Source of the DNA: Orobanche coerulescens
Taxonomy: Eukaryota; Streptophyta; Magnoliopsida; Lamiales; Orobanchaceae
NCBI GenBank assembly: GCA_033398695.1
Contig: CM065812.1
Span: 141,180,858-141,244,857 of the forward strand
Direction of reading: 5' to 3'
Length of the DNA stretch: 64,000 nucleotides
Numbering within the stretch: position 1 is the first letter of the stretch; the number at the start of each line of letters is the position of its first letter. The notes below the pieces were generated by a model. It searched no databases. It saw only the letters and a program-made list of their open reading frames with translations, and was not told where the DNA came from. Positions 9,958 to 22,035 of the stretch are shown here, piece by piece. A program made the position numbers and the translations under genes.

Positions 9958-12719
9958 TGTCACGCCCCCACACCGGGGTTGGACGAGAACGCGACAGCTA
10001 ACGTAATTAAATAACGTTTGTGATAATAGAATTACAGTAGAGCATTCAAATGCCAGATCTTAGCCCGGTGAACTAAGTCAGGTTATTCGATGGAATAAAC
10101 ATTCATGAGTACAGCGGAATAGTTACATAAAGTTCCAAGGGTACAGCGGAATAGTTACATAAAGTTCAAAGAGTACAGCGGAGATCAGAATACTTTATTG
10201 ATACAAGAATAAAAAGGAGCATTTATTTCAACATTCTAATACTTATGTCTCGACAGTTCTTCAACGACGATCTTCACTGGTCATCAGCATTCGTCTCGTC
10301 ATCTTCTTGGGTCTCCTCATCTAGTGGGGTTTTAGAAAAACAATACAAATTGGAGTGAGAATAATAGATTCTCAGTGAGTTGGGTTGAGTATATTTTCTG
10401 AAATTATACGTATATAATTATTTTGAAATATATACTATTTTACTCCCACCTTTGAAAATTTATCATTTGTGGATGGTATAAGTTTTAAAATATAATGCAA
10501 TGAATTAAGTTATGAGTGAACAGTCAATCTCCGTAGATTGCTGTTATGTATGACAATATGTGGCGTCGAGCGCCTAATGAGTATTTAGCTTCGGGAGGTC
10601 GTCTATATGACTAAGTCCCTCGGCCTCCTTATAACATCTTAGACCGTTATCAGTGTTTGGCCTTTGACTATCGCCACGACCTTTGGTTTAATGACCGTAG
10701 CCTTGGGCGTTTGTCAGACCGTCACTATAACTTTGGCCTTTGAGCTTATCGCTCTCACGCTTGGTGACGTGCTTCCTTATCTCTTAGCTGGGCTCGGCAT
10801 GTCCTTAATTGTGGGTCAGTACCCGGATCATACCATAATCGTGATTATACCCTAAGTCTACGACCCAGTCACCTCCGGAACACTCCGTCCATTGGCTTCA
10901 AGGGAATAGGAAACAACGGTAGCCTTGTTCATGAACCGCAGCCGCGCTGCTCGATCCAAGACATGGTCTAACCGTCCCTGACACAAATTTGGGACTCTAG
11001 AGGTGGCCCCTACAACTCAAGAGGTGGCCCCCAGATTTCAGGTCGGCTCTCGGTTTCGTATGGGCTCAAGAGGTGGCCCTCGTCTGCCGACGTGGCACTA
11101 TGCCCCGATAGGATTAGAGGCGGATCTGTCTGTGGCACTTTGTTTGTATGGAACTTAGTTCCCGGTTAGATGTGATTATACGTTAGTCACATTGCGGTGA
11201 ATGTACATGATATGGTCAAAGTCATATATCCAATACTTAGCGTAAATTGATTATACGATTGCGATTTGGAGTTTATTCGTGGCACGAGTTTTTATGAATT
11301 ATCGTTCTGTTATTGACATATCTTTGGAATATAATTGTGATTATTGATTCCAGACTTGATAAATTCCAATCTTTGATTTTTAGTTTAAGTTTTCCCAATT
11401 TACGGTTACGCCCATAATTCTTGCGAAACGGATTATTATACCCATGAGGTTTGGTTTTCGTCACGGATGGTGACGAAACTTATGGGAGAGTTCATGTTGA
11501 ACTTGGAACTTAAGTGTTGGGTAAATTTCTAGAATTTCGGTTTCTGACTGATTTTCTAAAATTTTCAGTTTTGCCCCAAAATTATTTAAAATGTCGTTTT
11601 GACCCCAAAACCCAAAATTTGCTCCTATTGTTTATAGGGTTTTTCGGATATAATATTTATCCTTTGATAATTAACATTCTGGTCCATAAACCTGAAAATT
11701 TATTTTAAATTTCCATTTTTATTGAAATTTACTAATTGACCCCAATTTTATCAATTATTGCATTTTAGCCCCAAATCTTGAATCGACTCCCGCTCTCTAC
11801 GAAATTTTTAGGTCAGAATATTTATTTCTATATAAGTTATGTCTTCAGTCCAGAAGGTGAACTTTTTACTTTGGTTCCAAATTTTTGAGGAATTTATCAT
11901 TTGACCCCCTTATTTTGTCTTAATTTATACTTTTGATCCGTAGACACCGGAAATGGATTCCGATTACTACGAAATTTTTAGTACAGAGGCTAAATGTGTT
12001 ACTGTGTCCACTTTGATGTTCCAAACTAAAACATACGGATTTTATTTAGTAGTTTCACCATTTTGATGGATTTACACAATCTTCGTGTTTTGCCGATTTT
12101 AACCCGTTGACTTAGAAAATGATTTACGTTTCTTATAAAATTTTAAGGGTAGGTGATTAATAAGTGAATATATTGTATTTTCTGACCTTAAGTCAGATTA
12201 CATCTCTTTTTTTTGTAATAATTCTCATAATTTTCTTTATCTTCACTTAATTCTTATTTTGTGTCCGTTTTGATCATCCCATTTTTGTTAGGCCACAAAT
12301 TAAACATCCAACTTCACATGCATGATCATATAACACAAATATACTTCTCCAAATATAATTTTCAGAATATAAAGAAAGACAAAATCATACTTAATTGATA
12401 AGAAATTTTGGGACATTTCACTTAAATCATCAAAATTGGCTAATTTTGCATGCAACAAGCTATAAACCATTATGCATGCTATTAGTATGAGAAAAGTGGA
12501 CTATATGAACTTCATGAACGGGAAATGCATCTTTTTTTAAGATAAATTGCATATTAAAGTGAGAAGAATAGTTTTACCCACCTTAGTTCTTGAAGTGGTG
12601 AAGAGATCTAAGTCTTTGAACTAGTTGCACCAACCTTTTCTTTGCCTCTCCTCTTTTTATTTTGACCAATGTATACCACACCATGGATAACGAAGATGTG
12701 GGTTAAGTTAGTGTATGTA

Positions 12720-12767
<48 letters not shown>

Positions 12768-13440
12768 AAGTTACATATAGATAGTGAAATTACCTCCTTA
12801 AGTTGAACCTTTCTTCTTCTCTTCTTTTCTTCTTCTTCTCTTCCTTTTTTTTTCTTCTTGATTTCAGCCTCCTCTCTCCCTTACTCTCTCTAATTTTCAG
12901 ATTTTGTTTGTGTAAGAGTGAAAGGAATGAGGATGTTTGATTTTTGAAAGGGTTTAATGAGGTTGGGAGGTGGAATACTTGGGAAGAGAAGATGTAAGAC
13001 ATTGAGTCTTGCATGGGGGACAAGGATTCCCCTCCCCCCAAGTGCTCTTGGACGTGGCTTATGTGTGTGTGTGTGTGTTATTATATTTTTTTTGTATTTT
13101 AGGTGTATATAGAGATAGATATTAAGTATTTGTTTAATAAAGTGGGCTAGGTGATTAGATTGGGCTTTAAATTGTGATTCCAAGCCTTAGGGGTTTTATT
13201 TAGTTTGGGCTTGAGTCTTATGGTGTGTTTATGTGTATATGTGTTAATACACATGGCCCATTAGGAATTTTATGTTCCCACTTCAAATTTTAATTAATTT
13301 GAATATTTGATTCATAAAATAATTTACGAATAAATGAGTAAAACAAATGAAACTAGATGTAGATTAAACAATTGGTATTGGAGTACATCATGATTTAACA
13401 ATTATACATGTAGTAACTTTCGAGTTTTAGGGGTTTTACA
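9958..13440 (-). repeat. Element B 3' LTR
   Basis: On the plus strand it starts TGTCACGCCCCCACACC and ends GGGTTTTACA. It contains three gaggtggccc units at 10996-11080, a (TA)n run at 12722-12766, a pyrimidine-rich tract near 12805-12900, and the sense-strand module ACT-GAGAAT-loop-ATTCTC-ACTCC at 10351-10376. Short frames in it look non-coding. Confidence 0.92.
12722..12766 (+). repeat. (TA)n microsatellite in LTR B
   Basis: Alternating TA run. The matching run in the other LTR is at about 18128-18171 with different flanks, so it has changed since insertion. Confidence 0.95.
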
Positions 13441-13476
13441 TCCTCCCCTCCTTAAAAGAATTTGGTCCCCAAATTC
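13441..13476 (-). promoter_or_regulatory. Hairpin plus polypurine tract, element B
   Basis: On the minus strand, GAATTTGG, loop GGA, CCAAATTC (plus coordinates 13458-13476) precede the purine tract AAGGAGGGGAGGA beside the LTR. The position and loop match element A but the stem sequence differs with pairing retained. Confidence 0.8.
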
Positions 13477-14127
13477 CTACTTAAATAATTCGGGATACGA
13501 TTTCTTCATTTCTTCCTCAGCTTCCCATGTGGCGTCTTCTTCTCTGTTGTGCTTCGACCAAATGACTTTGACTAACAGAATCTTTTTATTTCTCAGCTCG
13601 CGTACTTGTTGATCTACGATTTTGATCGGCTTCTCGATGTAGGTTAGATCTTCTTTGATTGGTGGCATGTCATGAGTGATGACATGCTCAGGATCCGGAT
13701 GGTATTTCTTCAATCTTGAGACATGGAACACGTCGTGCATTCCGGCAAGCTCGGTTGGTAGCTCGAGACGATACACCAAATTTCCAATTTGCTCTAGTAT
13801 CGTGAAAGGTCCGACGTATTTGGGGTTAAGCTTTCCTCCTTTCCTTGAGTTGATTAACCCTTTACGTGGTGATAAGCGAAGGAATACTTTGTCGCCCTTG
13901 TTGAACTCTAAATCTTTTCTCCTCTGGTCTGCATAACTCTTTTGCCGGCTTTGATCAGTACGAATACGATCTCGAATGACTCGAACTTTGTCCATGGCAT
14001 CTTCTACTAGATCAACTCTTGCTATCGAGTCTCGGTTCTGCTTGTTCTTTGGTGTCCATCGGTCGTCAATCTCCCAATGTATTGGCGATCGACACTTTCT
14101 TCCGTATAATGCTTCATATGGAGCCAT
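13477..14127 (-). pseudogene. Element B integrase C-terminus and chromodomain
   Basis: 216-residue open frame from MAPYEALYGRKCRSP to SYPELFK. It includes the GPF/Y module (KLNPKYVGPFTILEQIGNLVY), MHDVFHVSRLKKYHPDPEHV, and a chromodomain-like end (IEKPIKIVDQQVRELRNK, WSKHNREEDATWE). The catalytic core and everything upstream of it in pol is missing; the Met at 14127 is an internal residue of integrase, not a start. The next recognisable sequence upstream (14214-14408) is protease, so RT, RNase H and the integrase core were deleted between about 14128 and 14213. The remaining frame is intact over 650 bases, suggesting the deletion is not ancient. Confidence 0.88.
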
Positions 14128-14213
14128 CCCAATCGTTGCCTGGTAGCTGATATAATTGGGTCCGAGTTAATTCTAGCACTCCCGTGTAGTTCAACTACAG
14201 GGTGTTCGGGTTT

Positions 14214-14408
14214 TCAGAATCGAACTATCTTAGAATGGCAATCGAGTTGTGCATAGCTCTTAGATAGCCAATCCATACCAAGTATGAGGTCATACTCAAG
14301 TATGGGAAGAAATATTAGGTCAGCAGGGAAGCATTGACCCTCAACTACAACTTCACAATTCCTAAATACCGAATCCGTTTCCTGGCTTGCACCCATAGGT
14401 GTGGACAC
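14214..14408 (-). pseudogene. Element B aspartic protease remnant
   Basis: A 64-residue frame with CFPADLIFLPILEYDLILGM followed by DWLSK, the C-terminal half of a gypsy-type retropepsin (the LILGMDWL segment is diagnostic). The DSGA active site is not present. It ends where the internal deletion joins it to integrase. Confidence 0.7.
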
Positions 14409-15375
14409 CTCTAAGCTTACAAGCAGTGATTATTGAAGTGAGTGTTAATTAAGATGCTTGCATTCGGTTGTTGAGTATCAGGAAATGTTATCATTATTCA
14501 ACATTATTATTATATTCGCAATGTTGTTTCATGAAAAAATACAGCATTGGATAAGGAAAAGTAGGTTTTCCTTACCAATTATTGATAGTAGGTAACATCT
14601 CAAAGAGACAGCTCATAGGACGGAGATACACAGATAATTATTAAGGAAATATGTCTTAATAATTCAAATCAAACTGTAAGTTTTTGCAAGGTTTGGATTT
14701 CGCCCCATTCGGATGGGTCGAATATTTTGAATAATGCCTTGCCGTAATAGCTTTACGTCTTCCGAACGAATAACATAGCTAAGTTCACTACGAGGTACGT
14801 AGCAACACAGAACTTTAATAAGTTGAAATTCGCCATCATTATTCCAAATTAATAGTATAGCGACTTAATTAATTTAGACAATGCCAATTGGCGACGCTTA
14901 CTCTGCATGAATAGCAAATGAATTGAAATATTTCATAATGAAACTCTATTAAGCATGATGTATCATCAAGGTTGTGAACTTAATGACTCAACAAATATGC
15001 TTATACGACATTAGCGACCAAGAAATAATAATACCCCATTTTGAAAAGTAATGAGGTTTAGTGGAGTTCAGAGGATCTGATAAGTGAAATAAGCTATGTT
15101 CGTTTCAAGAGTTCAATAGGAGAAGTGATTTAATCGGGGAATTGCCGTGAATACTTAATCAAGTATCTTGGCCAATGACTTAGGAAATTTGAATTTGACT
15201 ATGCATATTCCAAGTGAATAGTGACAAGTCGAAAGAGATCTTAATGAGAGTTGACTCGAAAAATCTACCTTAGGTCTCAGTCCTATGGTTCACTTCGTCC
15301 TAGGTGGAATTCCCATTTAAGTCCGAAGAATCTTATCCTGGAAAAGCTCGTTGTAAGTGTCCTTCTTACGAACGA
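14409..15375 (-). other. Element B leader/gag region without recognisable gene
   Basis: AT-rich sequence between the primer site and the protease remnant. I see no zinc knuckle or gag motif and no long frame. It is probably untranslated leader plus decayed gag. Confidence 0.5.
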
Positions 15376-15387
15376 GCTGTGATACCA
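15376..15387 (-). other. Primer binding site, element B
   Basis: The minus strand reads TGGTATCACAGC four bases after the LTR end; it resembles the tRNA-Met site TGGTATCAGAGC with one difference. Confidence 0.75.
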
Positions 15388-15391
15388 CTTC

Positions 15392-18124
15392 TGTCACGCC
15401 CCCACACCGGGGTTGGACGAGAACACGACAGCTAACGTAATTAAATAACGTTTGTGATAATAGAATTACAGTAGAGCATTCAAATGCCAGATCTTAGCCC
15501 GGTGAACTAAGTCTGGTTATTCGATGGAATAAACATTCATGAGTACAGCGGAATAGTTACATAAAGTTCCAAGGGTACAGTGGAATAGTTATATAAAGTT
15601 CAAAGAGTACAGCGGAGATCAGAATACTTTATTGATACAAGAATAAAAAGGAGCATTTATTTCAACATTCTAATACTTATGTCTCGACAGTTCTTCAACG
15701 ACGATCTTCACTGGTCATCAGCATTCGTCTTGTCATCTTCTTGGGTCTCCTCATCTAGTGGGGTTTTAGAAAAAAAATACAAATTGGGGTGAGAATAATG
15801 GATTCTCAGTTAATTGGGTTGAGTATATTTTCTGAAATTATACGTATATAATTATTTTGAAATATATACTATTTTACTCCCACCTTTGAAAATTTATCAT
15901 TTATGGATGGTATAAGTTTTAAAATATAATACAATGAATTAAGTTATGAGTGAACAGTCAATATCCGTAGATTGCTGTTAAGTATGACAATATGTGGCGT
16001 CGAGCGCCTAGTGAGTATTTAGCTTCGAGAGGTCGTCTATATGACTAAGTCCCTCGGCCTCCTTATAACATCTTAGACCGTTATCAATGTTTGGCCTTTG
16101 ACTATCGCCACAACTTTTGGTTTAATGACCGTAGCCTTGGGCGTTTGTCGGACCGTCACTATAACTTTGGCCTTTGAGCTTATCGCTCTCACGCTTGGTG
16201 ACGTGCTTCCTTATCTCTTATCTGGGATCGGCATATCCTTAATTGTGGGTTAGTTCTCGGATGATACCATAATCACGATTATACCCTATGTCTATGACCC
16301 AGTCACCTTCGGAACACTCCGTCCATTGGCTTCAAGGGAATAGGAGACAACGGTAGCCTTGTTCATGAACCGCAGCCGCGCTGCTTGATCCAAGACATGG
16401 TCTAACTGTCCCTGACACAAATTTGGGACTCTATAGGTGGCCCCTACAACTCAAGAGGTGGCCCCCAGATTTCAGGTCGGCTCTTGGTTTCGTATGGCCT
16501 CAAGAGGTGGCCCCCGTCTGCCGACGTGGCACTTTGCCCCGATAGGATTAGAGGCGGATCTGTCTGTGGCACTTTGTTTGTATGGCACTTAGTTCCCGAT
16601 TAGATGTGATTATACGTTAGTCACATTGCAGTGAATGCACATGATATGGTCAGAGTCATATATCCAATACTTAGCGTAAATTGATTATAACGATTGCGAT
16701 TTGGAGTTTATTCGTGGCACGAGTTTTTATGAATTATGGTTCCGTTATTGACATATCTTTGGAATATAATTGTGATTATTGATTCCAGACTTGATAAATT
16801 CCAATCTTTGATTTTTAGTTTATATTTTCCCAATTTACGGTTACGCCCATAATTCTTGCGAAACGGATTATTATACCCATGAGGTTTGGTTTTCGTCACG
16901 GATGGTGACGAAACTTATGGGAGAGTTCATGTTGAACTTGGAACTTAAGTGTTGGGTAAATTTCCAGAATTTCGGTTTCTGACTGATTTTCTAAAATTTT
17001 CAATTTTGCCCCAAAATTATTTAAAATGTCGTTTTGACCCCAAAACCCAAAATTTGCTCCTATTGTTATAGGGTTTTTCGGATATAATATTTATCCTTTG
17101 ATAATTAACATTCTGGTCCATAGACCTGAAAATTTATTTTAAATTTCTATTTTTATTGAAATTTACTAATTGACCCCAATTTTATCAATTATTGCATTTT
17201 AGCCCCAAATCTTGAATCGACTCCCGCTCTCTACGAAATGTTAAGGTCAGAATATTTATTTCTATATAAGTTATGTCTTCAGTCCAGAAGGTGAACTTTT
17301 TACTTTGGTTCGAAATTTTTGAGGAATTTATCATTTGACCCCCTTATTTTGTCTTAATTTACACTTTTGGTACGTAGACACCGGAAATAGATTCCGATTA
17401 CTACGAAATTTTTAGGACAGAGGATAAATGTGTTATTGTGTCCACTTTGATGTTCCAAACTGAAATATACGGATTTTATTTAGTAGTTTCACCATTTTGA
17501 TGGATTTACACAATCTTCGTGTTTTGCCGGTTTTAACCCGTTGACTTAGAAAATGATTTACGTTTCTTATAAAATTTTAAGGGTAGGTGATTAATAAGTG
17601 AATATATTGTATTTTCTGACCTTAAGTCAGATTACATCTCTTTTTTTTGTAATAATTCTCATAATTTTCTTTATCTTCACTTAATTCTTGTTTTGTGTCC
17701 GTTTTGATCATCCCATTTTTGTTAGGCCACAAATTAAACATCCAATTTTACATGCATGATCATATAACACAAATATACATCTCCAAATATAATTTCCAGA
17801 ATATAAATAAAGACAAAATCATACTTAATTGATAAGAAATTTTGGGACATTTCACTTAAATCATCAAAATTGGCTAATTTTGCATGCAACAAGCTATAAA
17901 CCATTATGCATGCTATTAGTATGAGAAAACTGGACTATATGAACTTCATGAAAGGGAAATGCATCTTTGTTTAAGATAAATTACATATTAAAGTGCGAAG
18001 AATAGTTTTACCCACCTTAGTTCTTGAAGTGGTGAAGTGATCTAAGTCTTTGAACTAGTTGCACCAACCTTTTCATTGCCTCTCCTCTTTTTATTTTGAC
18101 CAATGTATACCACACCATGGATGA

Positions 18125-18169
<45 letters not shown>

Positions 18170-18844
18170 AAGTTACATATAGATAGTGAAATTACCTCCT
18201 TAAGTTGAAACTTTCTTCTTCTCTTCTTTTCTTCTTCTTCTCTTCCTTTTTTTTCTTCTTGATTTCAGCCTCCTCTCTCCCTTACTCTCTCTAATTTTCA
18301 GATTTTGTTTGTGTAAGAGTGAAAGGAATGAGGGTGTTTGATTTTTAAAAGGGTTTAATGAGGTTGGGGTGTGGAATACTTGGGAAGAGAAGATGTTAGA
18401 CATTGAGTCTTGCATGGGGGACAAGGATTCCCTCCCTCCAAGTGCTCTTGGACGTGGCTTATGTATGTGTGTGTGTGTGTTATTATATTTTTTTTTGTAT
18501 TTTAGGTGTATATAGATATAGATATTAAGTATTTATTTAATAAAGTGGGCTAGGTGATTAGAGTGGGCTTTAAATTGTGATTCCAAGCCTTAGGGGTTTT
18601 ATTTAGTTTGGGCTTGAGTCTTATGGTCTGTTTATGTGTATATGTGTTAATACACATGGCTCATTAGGAATTTTATGTTCCCACTTTAAATTTTAATTAA
18701 TTTGATTATTTGGTTCATAAAATAATTTACGAATAAATGAGTAAAACAAATGAAACTAGATGTAGATTAAACAATTATCATTGGAGTACATCATGATTCA
18801 ACAATTATACATGTAGTAACTATCGAGTTTTAGGGGGTTTTACA
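15392..18844 (-). repeat. Element B 5' LTR
   Basis: Same ends as 9958-13440 (TGTCACG...TTTTACA on the plus strand), 3453 bp. The ACT-hairpin-ACCCC module is at about 15786-15810, and a (TA)n run is at 18128-18171. Confidence 0.92.
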
Positions 18845-19226
18845 GTATGTACCTTTAAAACGAAATCATCTTTTTTTGTAAATTGAAATCATTTCTTCTA
18901 AATAAACTTCCATATTATTTTTTATAAATATAATGCAACTGAAATCATTCCCAACTCCAATTAATATCATACATTTTTCTTTTCTTTCGAACTAAACTAT
19001 TCCTTCTAAATAAGTTCTTTATATATTTTGTATTAGTTAAAATTAAACATGTGATATGCGAAAATTATAAAGACTTGCCTCTAAATCTTCTATATTCTTT
19101 GAAAAACAAATCATTAATTTTAAATAAATATATTTCCATGTCAAGTGTTATGAATTGAAATTAAATTTGTATATGATGGGTGTAAATTATTAAAACTTGC
19201 ATCTAAAGCATTAATCGCTTTATTCT
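18845..19226. other. AT-rich spacer
   Basis: No gene, repeat end or motif that I can support. It starts with the second target-site copy of element B. Confidence 0.5.
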
Positions 19227-19891
19227 CTTTGAGAATAACCCTTCGCCACAAGTCTGGCCTTATAGGTATCAACCTTGCCATCTCCATCAATCTTTATTTT
19301 ATAGACCCATTTGTTTCCAATAGGAACTATGCCTTTAGCACGATCTACTAAAGTTCAGACCTAATTAGCATGCATTGAGTCTATCTCAGCTTCCATAGCT
19401 TCTTGCCACTTGGCAGAGTCAACATCTACCATCATTTGATCGTATGTAGAAAGATCATTCTCTTGACTACTTTCTCTCATCTCATGGACACCCAATTCCT
19501 CTTGATGCAGATAGCCATACCTCTCAGGTAATTGAGAAATTCTACTAGACTTGCGAGGTCGTGTTTGTATTTCAGAATGTTTGGTTCTAATATCTTGCAC
19601 AGGTGTCTCATTTGGTGTTTCTTTTATTTCTTCCAAAGAAATATTTCTACCTGCGCCTGTTTCCTGACTAAACCGATCTTCCAGGAAGTGTGCTTCTATA
19701 GCAATGATGATTCTATGATCTTCATGCATGTAGAATATATATCCCATGGAATCCCATGGATATCCTACGAAACGACCTTTCACAGGCCTAGCTTCCAATT
19801 TTTCTACATTAGTCTTCTTGACATAAGCAGGGCATCCCCAAACCCTAATGTGATTAAGACTTTGGTTTCTACCTCTCCACATCTCATGTGG
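19227..19891 (-). pseudogene. Ty1/copia pol fragment (integrase C-terminus to RT start)
   Basis: Minus-strand frame with the copia integrase/RT junction: PHEMWRGRNQSLNHIRVWGC, ARPVKGRFVGYPWDSMGYIF, then a linker, PERYGYLHQEELG and the RT start AKWQEAMEAEIDSMHAN. A frame change near 19365 continues into GNKWVYKIKIDGDG and ARLVAKGY. The open frame extends rightward past 19892, but those codons are LTR C, not copia. LTR C has therefore inserted into, or been joined to, this fragment. Confidence 0.85.
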
Positions 19892-20097
19892 TGTAATACC
19901 CGAGATCTTCTTTCCGGTTTCGTTGAACTTGTCTTCGGTCGAGCGTATTGTTGTCATCCACGTCTTTGGAAATGTGTTCTTCTGCTGTGGTACGTTAGGA
20001 TTCGTAGCCTGCTCGTTATTGCTTTGAATCATAGACGGTGCGTTATTGTGATAGAGATGTTGTCGAGCATCTAGCCGGACAGTCGAATGGTTGGCTG

Positions 20098-20440
20098 GGT
20101 CGAGTTACGGCCATAGTCGGATGGTTGGCGTGGCCGATTACGGCCGTAAAATGTTCACACATTTTGGGCAGCAGCCCTGGGAACTCGGTTACGGCCGTAA
20201 GGAATGTCAGGTTACGGCCATAATGTCGCGTTACGGGTGCAAGGCATGGGCCGGTTACAACCGTAACGCACCAGCAGGTTTTGGGCAGTAGCCCCGAGTG
20301 CTTGGTTACGGCCGTAAGGGGGTGTCGAGTACGGCCGTAAGGGGTGCTGGGTATGTACGTAAGGAAGAGGCCGGTATTGCCGTAAGGAGAATGGCCGAGT
20401 TACGTCCGTAAGGAGTAGATGGTTACGGCCATAACGTGAT
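20098..20440 (+). repeat. TTACGGCCGTAA palindrome array, LTR C
   Basis: About 12 perfect or near copies of TTACGGCCGTAA (for example near 20137, 20194, 20305) spaced 15-40 bp apart, ending just before the TATA-like box ataaatag at 20446. The same architecture as in A and the LARD, with a different core sequence. Confidence 0.85.
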
Positions 20441-21690
20441 CGGCCATAAATAGACCTGGGCGACGGGCGGACTTCATTTTACCCCTTTCTTCACTTCTTT
20501 TTGCGTATGTCGGACGGGGGATACGAGAAATTGGATTCTTGGTCGATTCCACTCAATTTCTAGGCGTTTTGGAAGGCTTTTGTCGATTATATAAATATCA
20601 AATCCTTGTTCTTCGTCGGATCGAGGTATTTTCTTTCTTAGAACCCTAGTTGTGTAATTTTGGGGGGTTTCTTCGTGATTCTTTGATTTAATCCGAGGTT
20701 GATGAATTGATTAAGGAATTCTTGTTGTATTGGTCATGACCTTTGGATTTTGTAATTCGTTTATCGATTTTTATCACCCGGAACATGATTCTTGATTTCT
20801 TTGAACAAACCCTCGGATCCTTGTTGTTTTTAGGGTCGATTTGGATTCCGATTAGTGTTATTGATTTATGGTGGTGTTATTTTCGTAGTACTCGTGGGGT
20901 TGTCTAGTTCTTGGTCTTTCTTGGAAGTTCAAGAGCTACCCGACCGTGTCCGTTTGTTGTTCTATTGCTCGTGGCATAGAGTCAAGTATCTTGCCCATAC
21001 ATTTCATGTTTTGTAAACATAATAGTTGGTAATTGATTATATGTGCAATCCGAATGGTTTAATAAACTTTCAAAAGGATCGGTATATTCTCGATAAATGT
21101 TGTCTTTCAAAAGATAACTCGTTCGTTTTGGGAGTAAATGTGCTTTCCCGTATATGTGTATTAGTGTTGTGTGGTTGTGATCATATTATGTGATTATAGT
21201 AGACCTTTTCCACGGGTTGAAGATTGTGTATTGATACGTGTACACGTTTGGTGAATATGTGGCGTTGTGTGATATTAGTTTTTACTCCTTTGTAAGGAGG
21301 TTGTGATGCTTAGTGTTGTTTGGCAACGGTATTTAGTTGTTGTTGTGTGATGGTTGTAAGTGATGTGCCACCGGGTAAGATTTTTTGAATCTCTGGGATC
21401 CGTCCTTGCTAGTACGGATCGGGCGTGACTGTGGGGTTATCCAATTGGGTATGTCTTGCGGGACTCTGAGACATACAGTTTAGAGTCACTCACATATTTC
21501 GTGAGGGCAACAGGGCGGCTGACTATCTTTCAGAGCTCGGCATGTCGTCCCTATGCATTCAGACTTATACTTATGATACTGCTCCTCCGTTTCTTCTCTC
21601 CCTTACACGGATGGATCAACTTGGTTACCCGTCTTTTAGATTTAGGTAGTATTATTTTCGTTTATTAGTATGTGATTGATTATTGCCTAT

Positions 21691-21952
21691 TAGTCCGTAC
21701 ATTAGCCCACGGTCTCTGTGGTGCACCTTGTACTTCTCTAGCGGGCCGTAGGCGCTTTATTTTTAGGGATCCAGATTATGGCCCACTTTTGGTCAGAATT
21801 CGGAATTAGTTTCTTGTTTGCGGGTCCACACATTAGCCCATGGTCTTAGTGGTGCTCTTTGTATGTCTTTAGCGGGCCGTAGGTACTCTAGATTTTATGA
21901 TCCGGATTATGGCCCATTTTTGGTCATAATTCGGAGCGGATATTTTGTATTT
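21691..21952 (+). repeat. 131-bp tandem duplication in LTR C
   Basis: Two copies of a unit containing attagccca (21701 and 21832), gcgggccgtagg and attatggccca. No coding potential. Confidence 0.8.
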
Positions 21953-22035
21953 CTTGATTTCTTCTTTATCTCACAGGTTGGTGGGTCCCGCCTCAACCCC
22001 TGTCCACAATGGACGTTTATTTTTCCGGAAAAAAA

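Larger units (their letters stand above)
9958..18844 (-). mobile_element. Element B: deleted Tekay-like gypsy element
   Basis: Two LTRs of 3483 and 3453 bp bound a 1951-bp interior. The flanks are GTACG (9953-9957) and GTATG (18845-18849), a 5-bp target duplication with one C/T difference. In the element sense (minus) the order is LTR 18844-15392, primer site, leader, protease remnant, integrase C-terminus with chromodomain, hairpin and polypurine tract, LTR 13440-9958. Gag, RT and RNase H are missing, so the copy depends on enzymes from elsewhere or is dead. By eye the LTRs differ at roughly 2 percent over the first 220 bases, which makes it older than element E. Confidence 0.9.
19892..22035 (+). 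repeat. Gypsy LTR C, truncated at its 3' end
   Basis: Starts TGTAATACCCGAGATC like the LTR of element A. It contains an array of TTACGGCCGTAA motifs, a TATA-like box (20446-20453), a hairpin with arms GATCCGT/ACGGATC (21397-21422), and a ggttatccaattgggtatgtc word shared with the LARD LTR. A 131-bp tandem duplication lies at 21691-21952. No TGTTACA end or primer site is found before copia sequence begins at about 22036, so the 3' end was lost by deletion or recombination. The boundary is approximate. Confidence 0.75.

Noticed and set aside
12790..13183. Minus-strand frames of 83 and 97 codons in LTR B
   Set aside because: Low-complexity Arg/Lys/Glu from a pyrimidine tract and a (GT)n run; only partly preserved in the sister LTR.
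9958..18844. Two independent solo LTRs instead of element B
   Set aside because: Matching 5-bp flanks, primer site, polypurine tract and pol remnants between them show one element.
19532..20291. Plus-strand frames across the copia fragment and LTR C
   Set aside because: Antisense shadow of copia pol and read-through of the TTACGGCCGTAA array.
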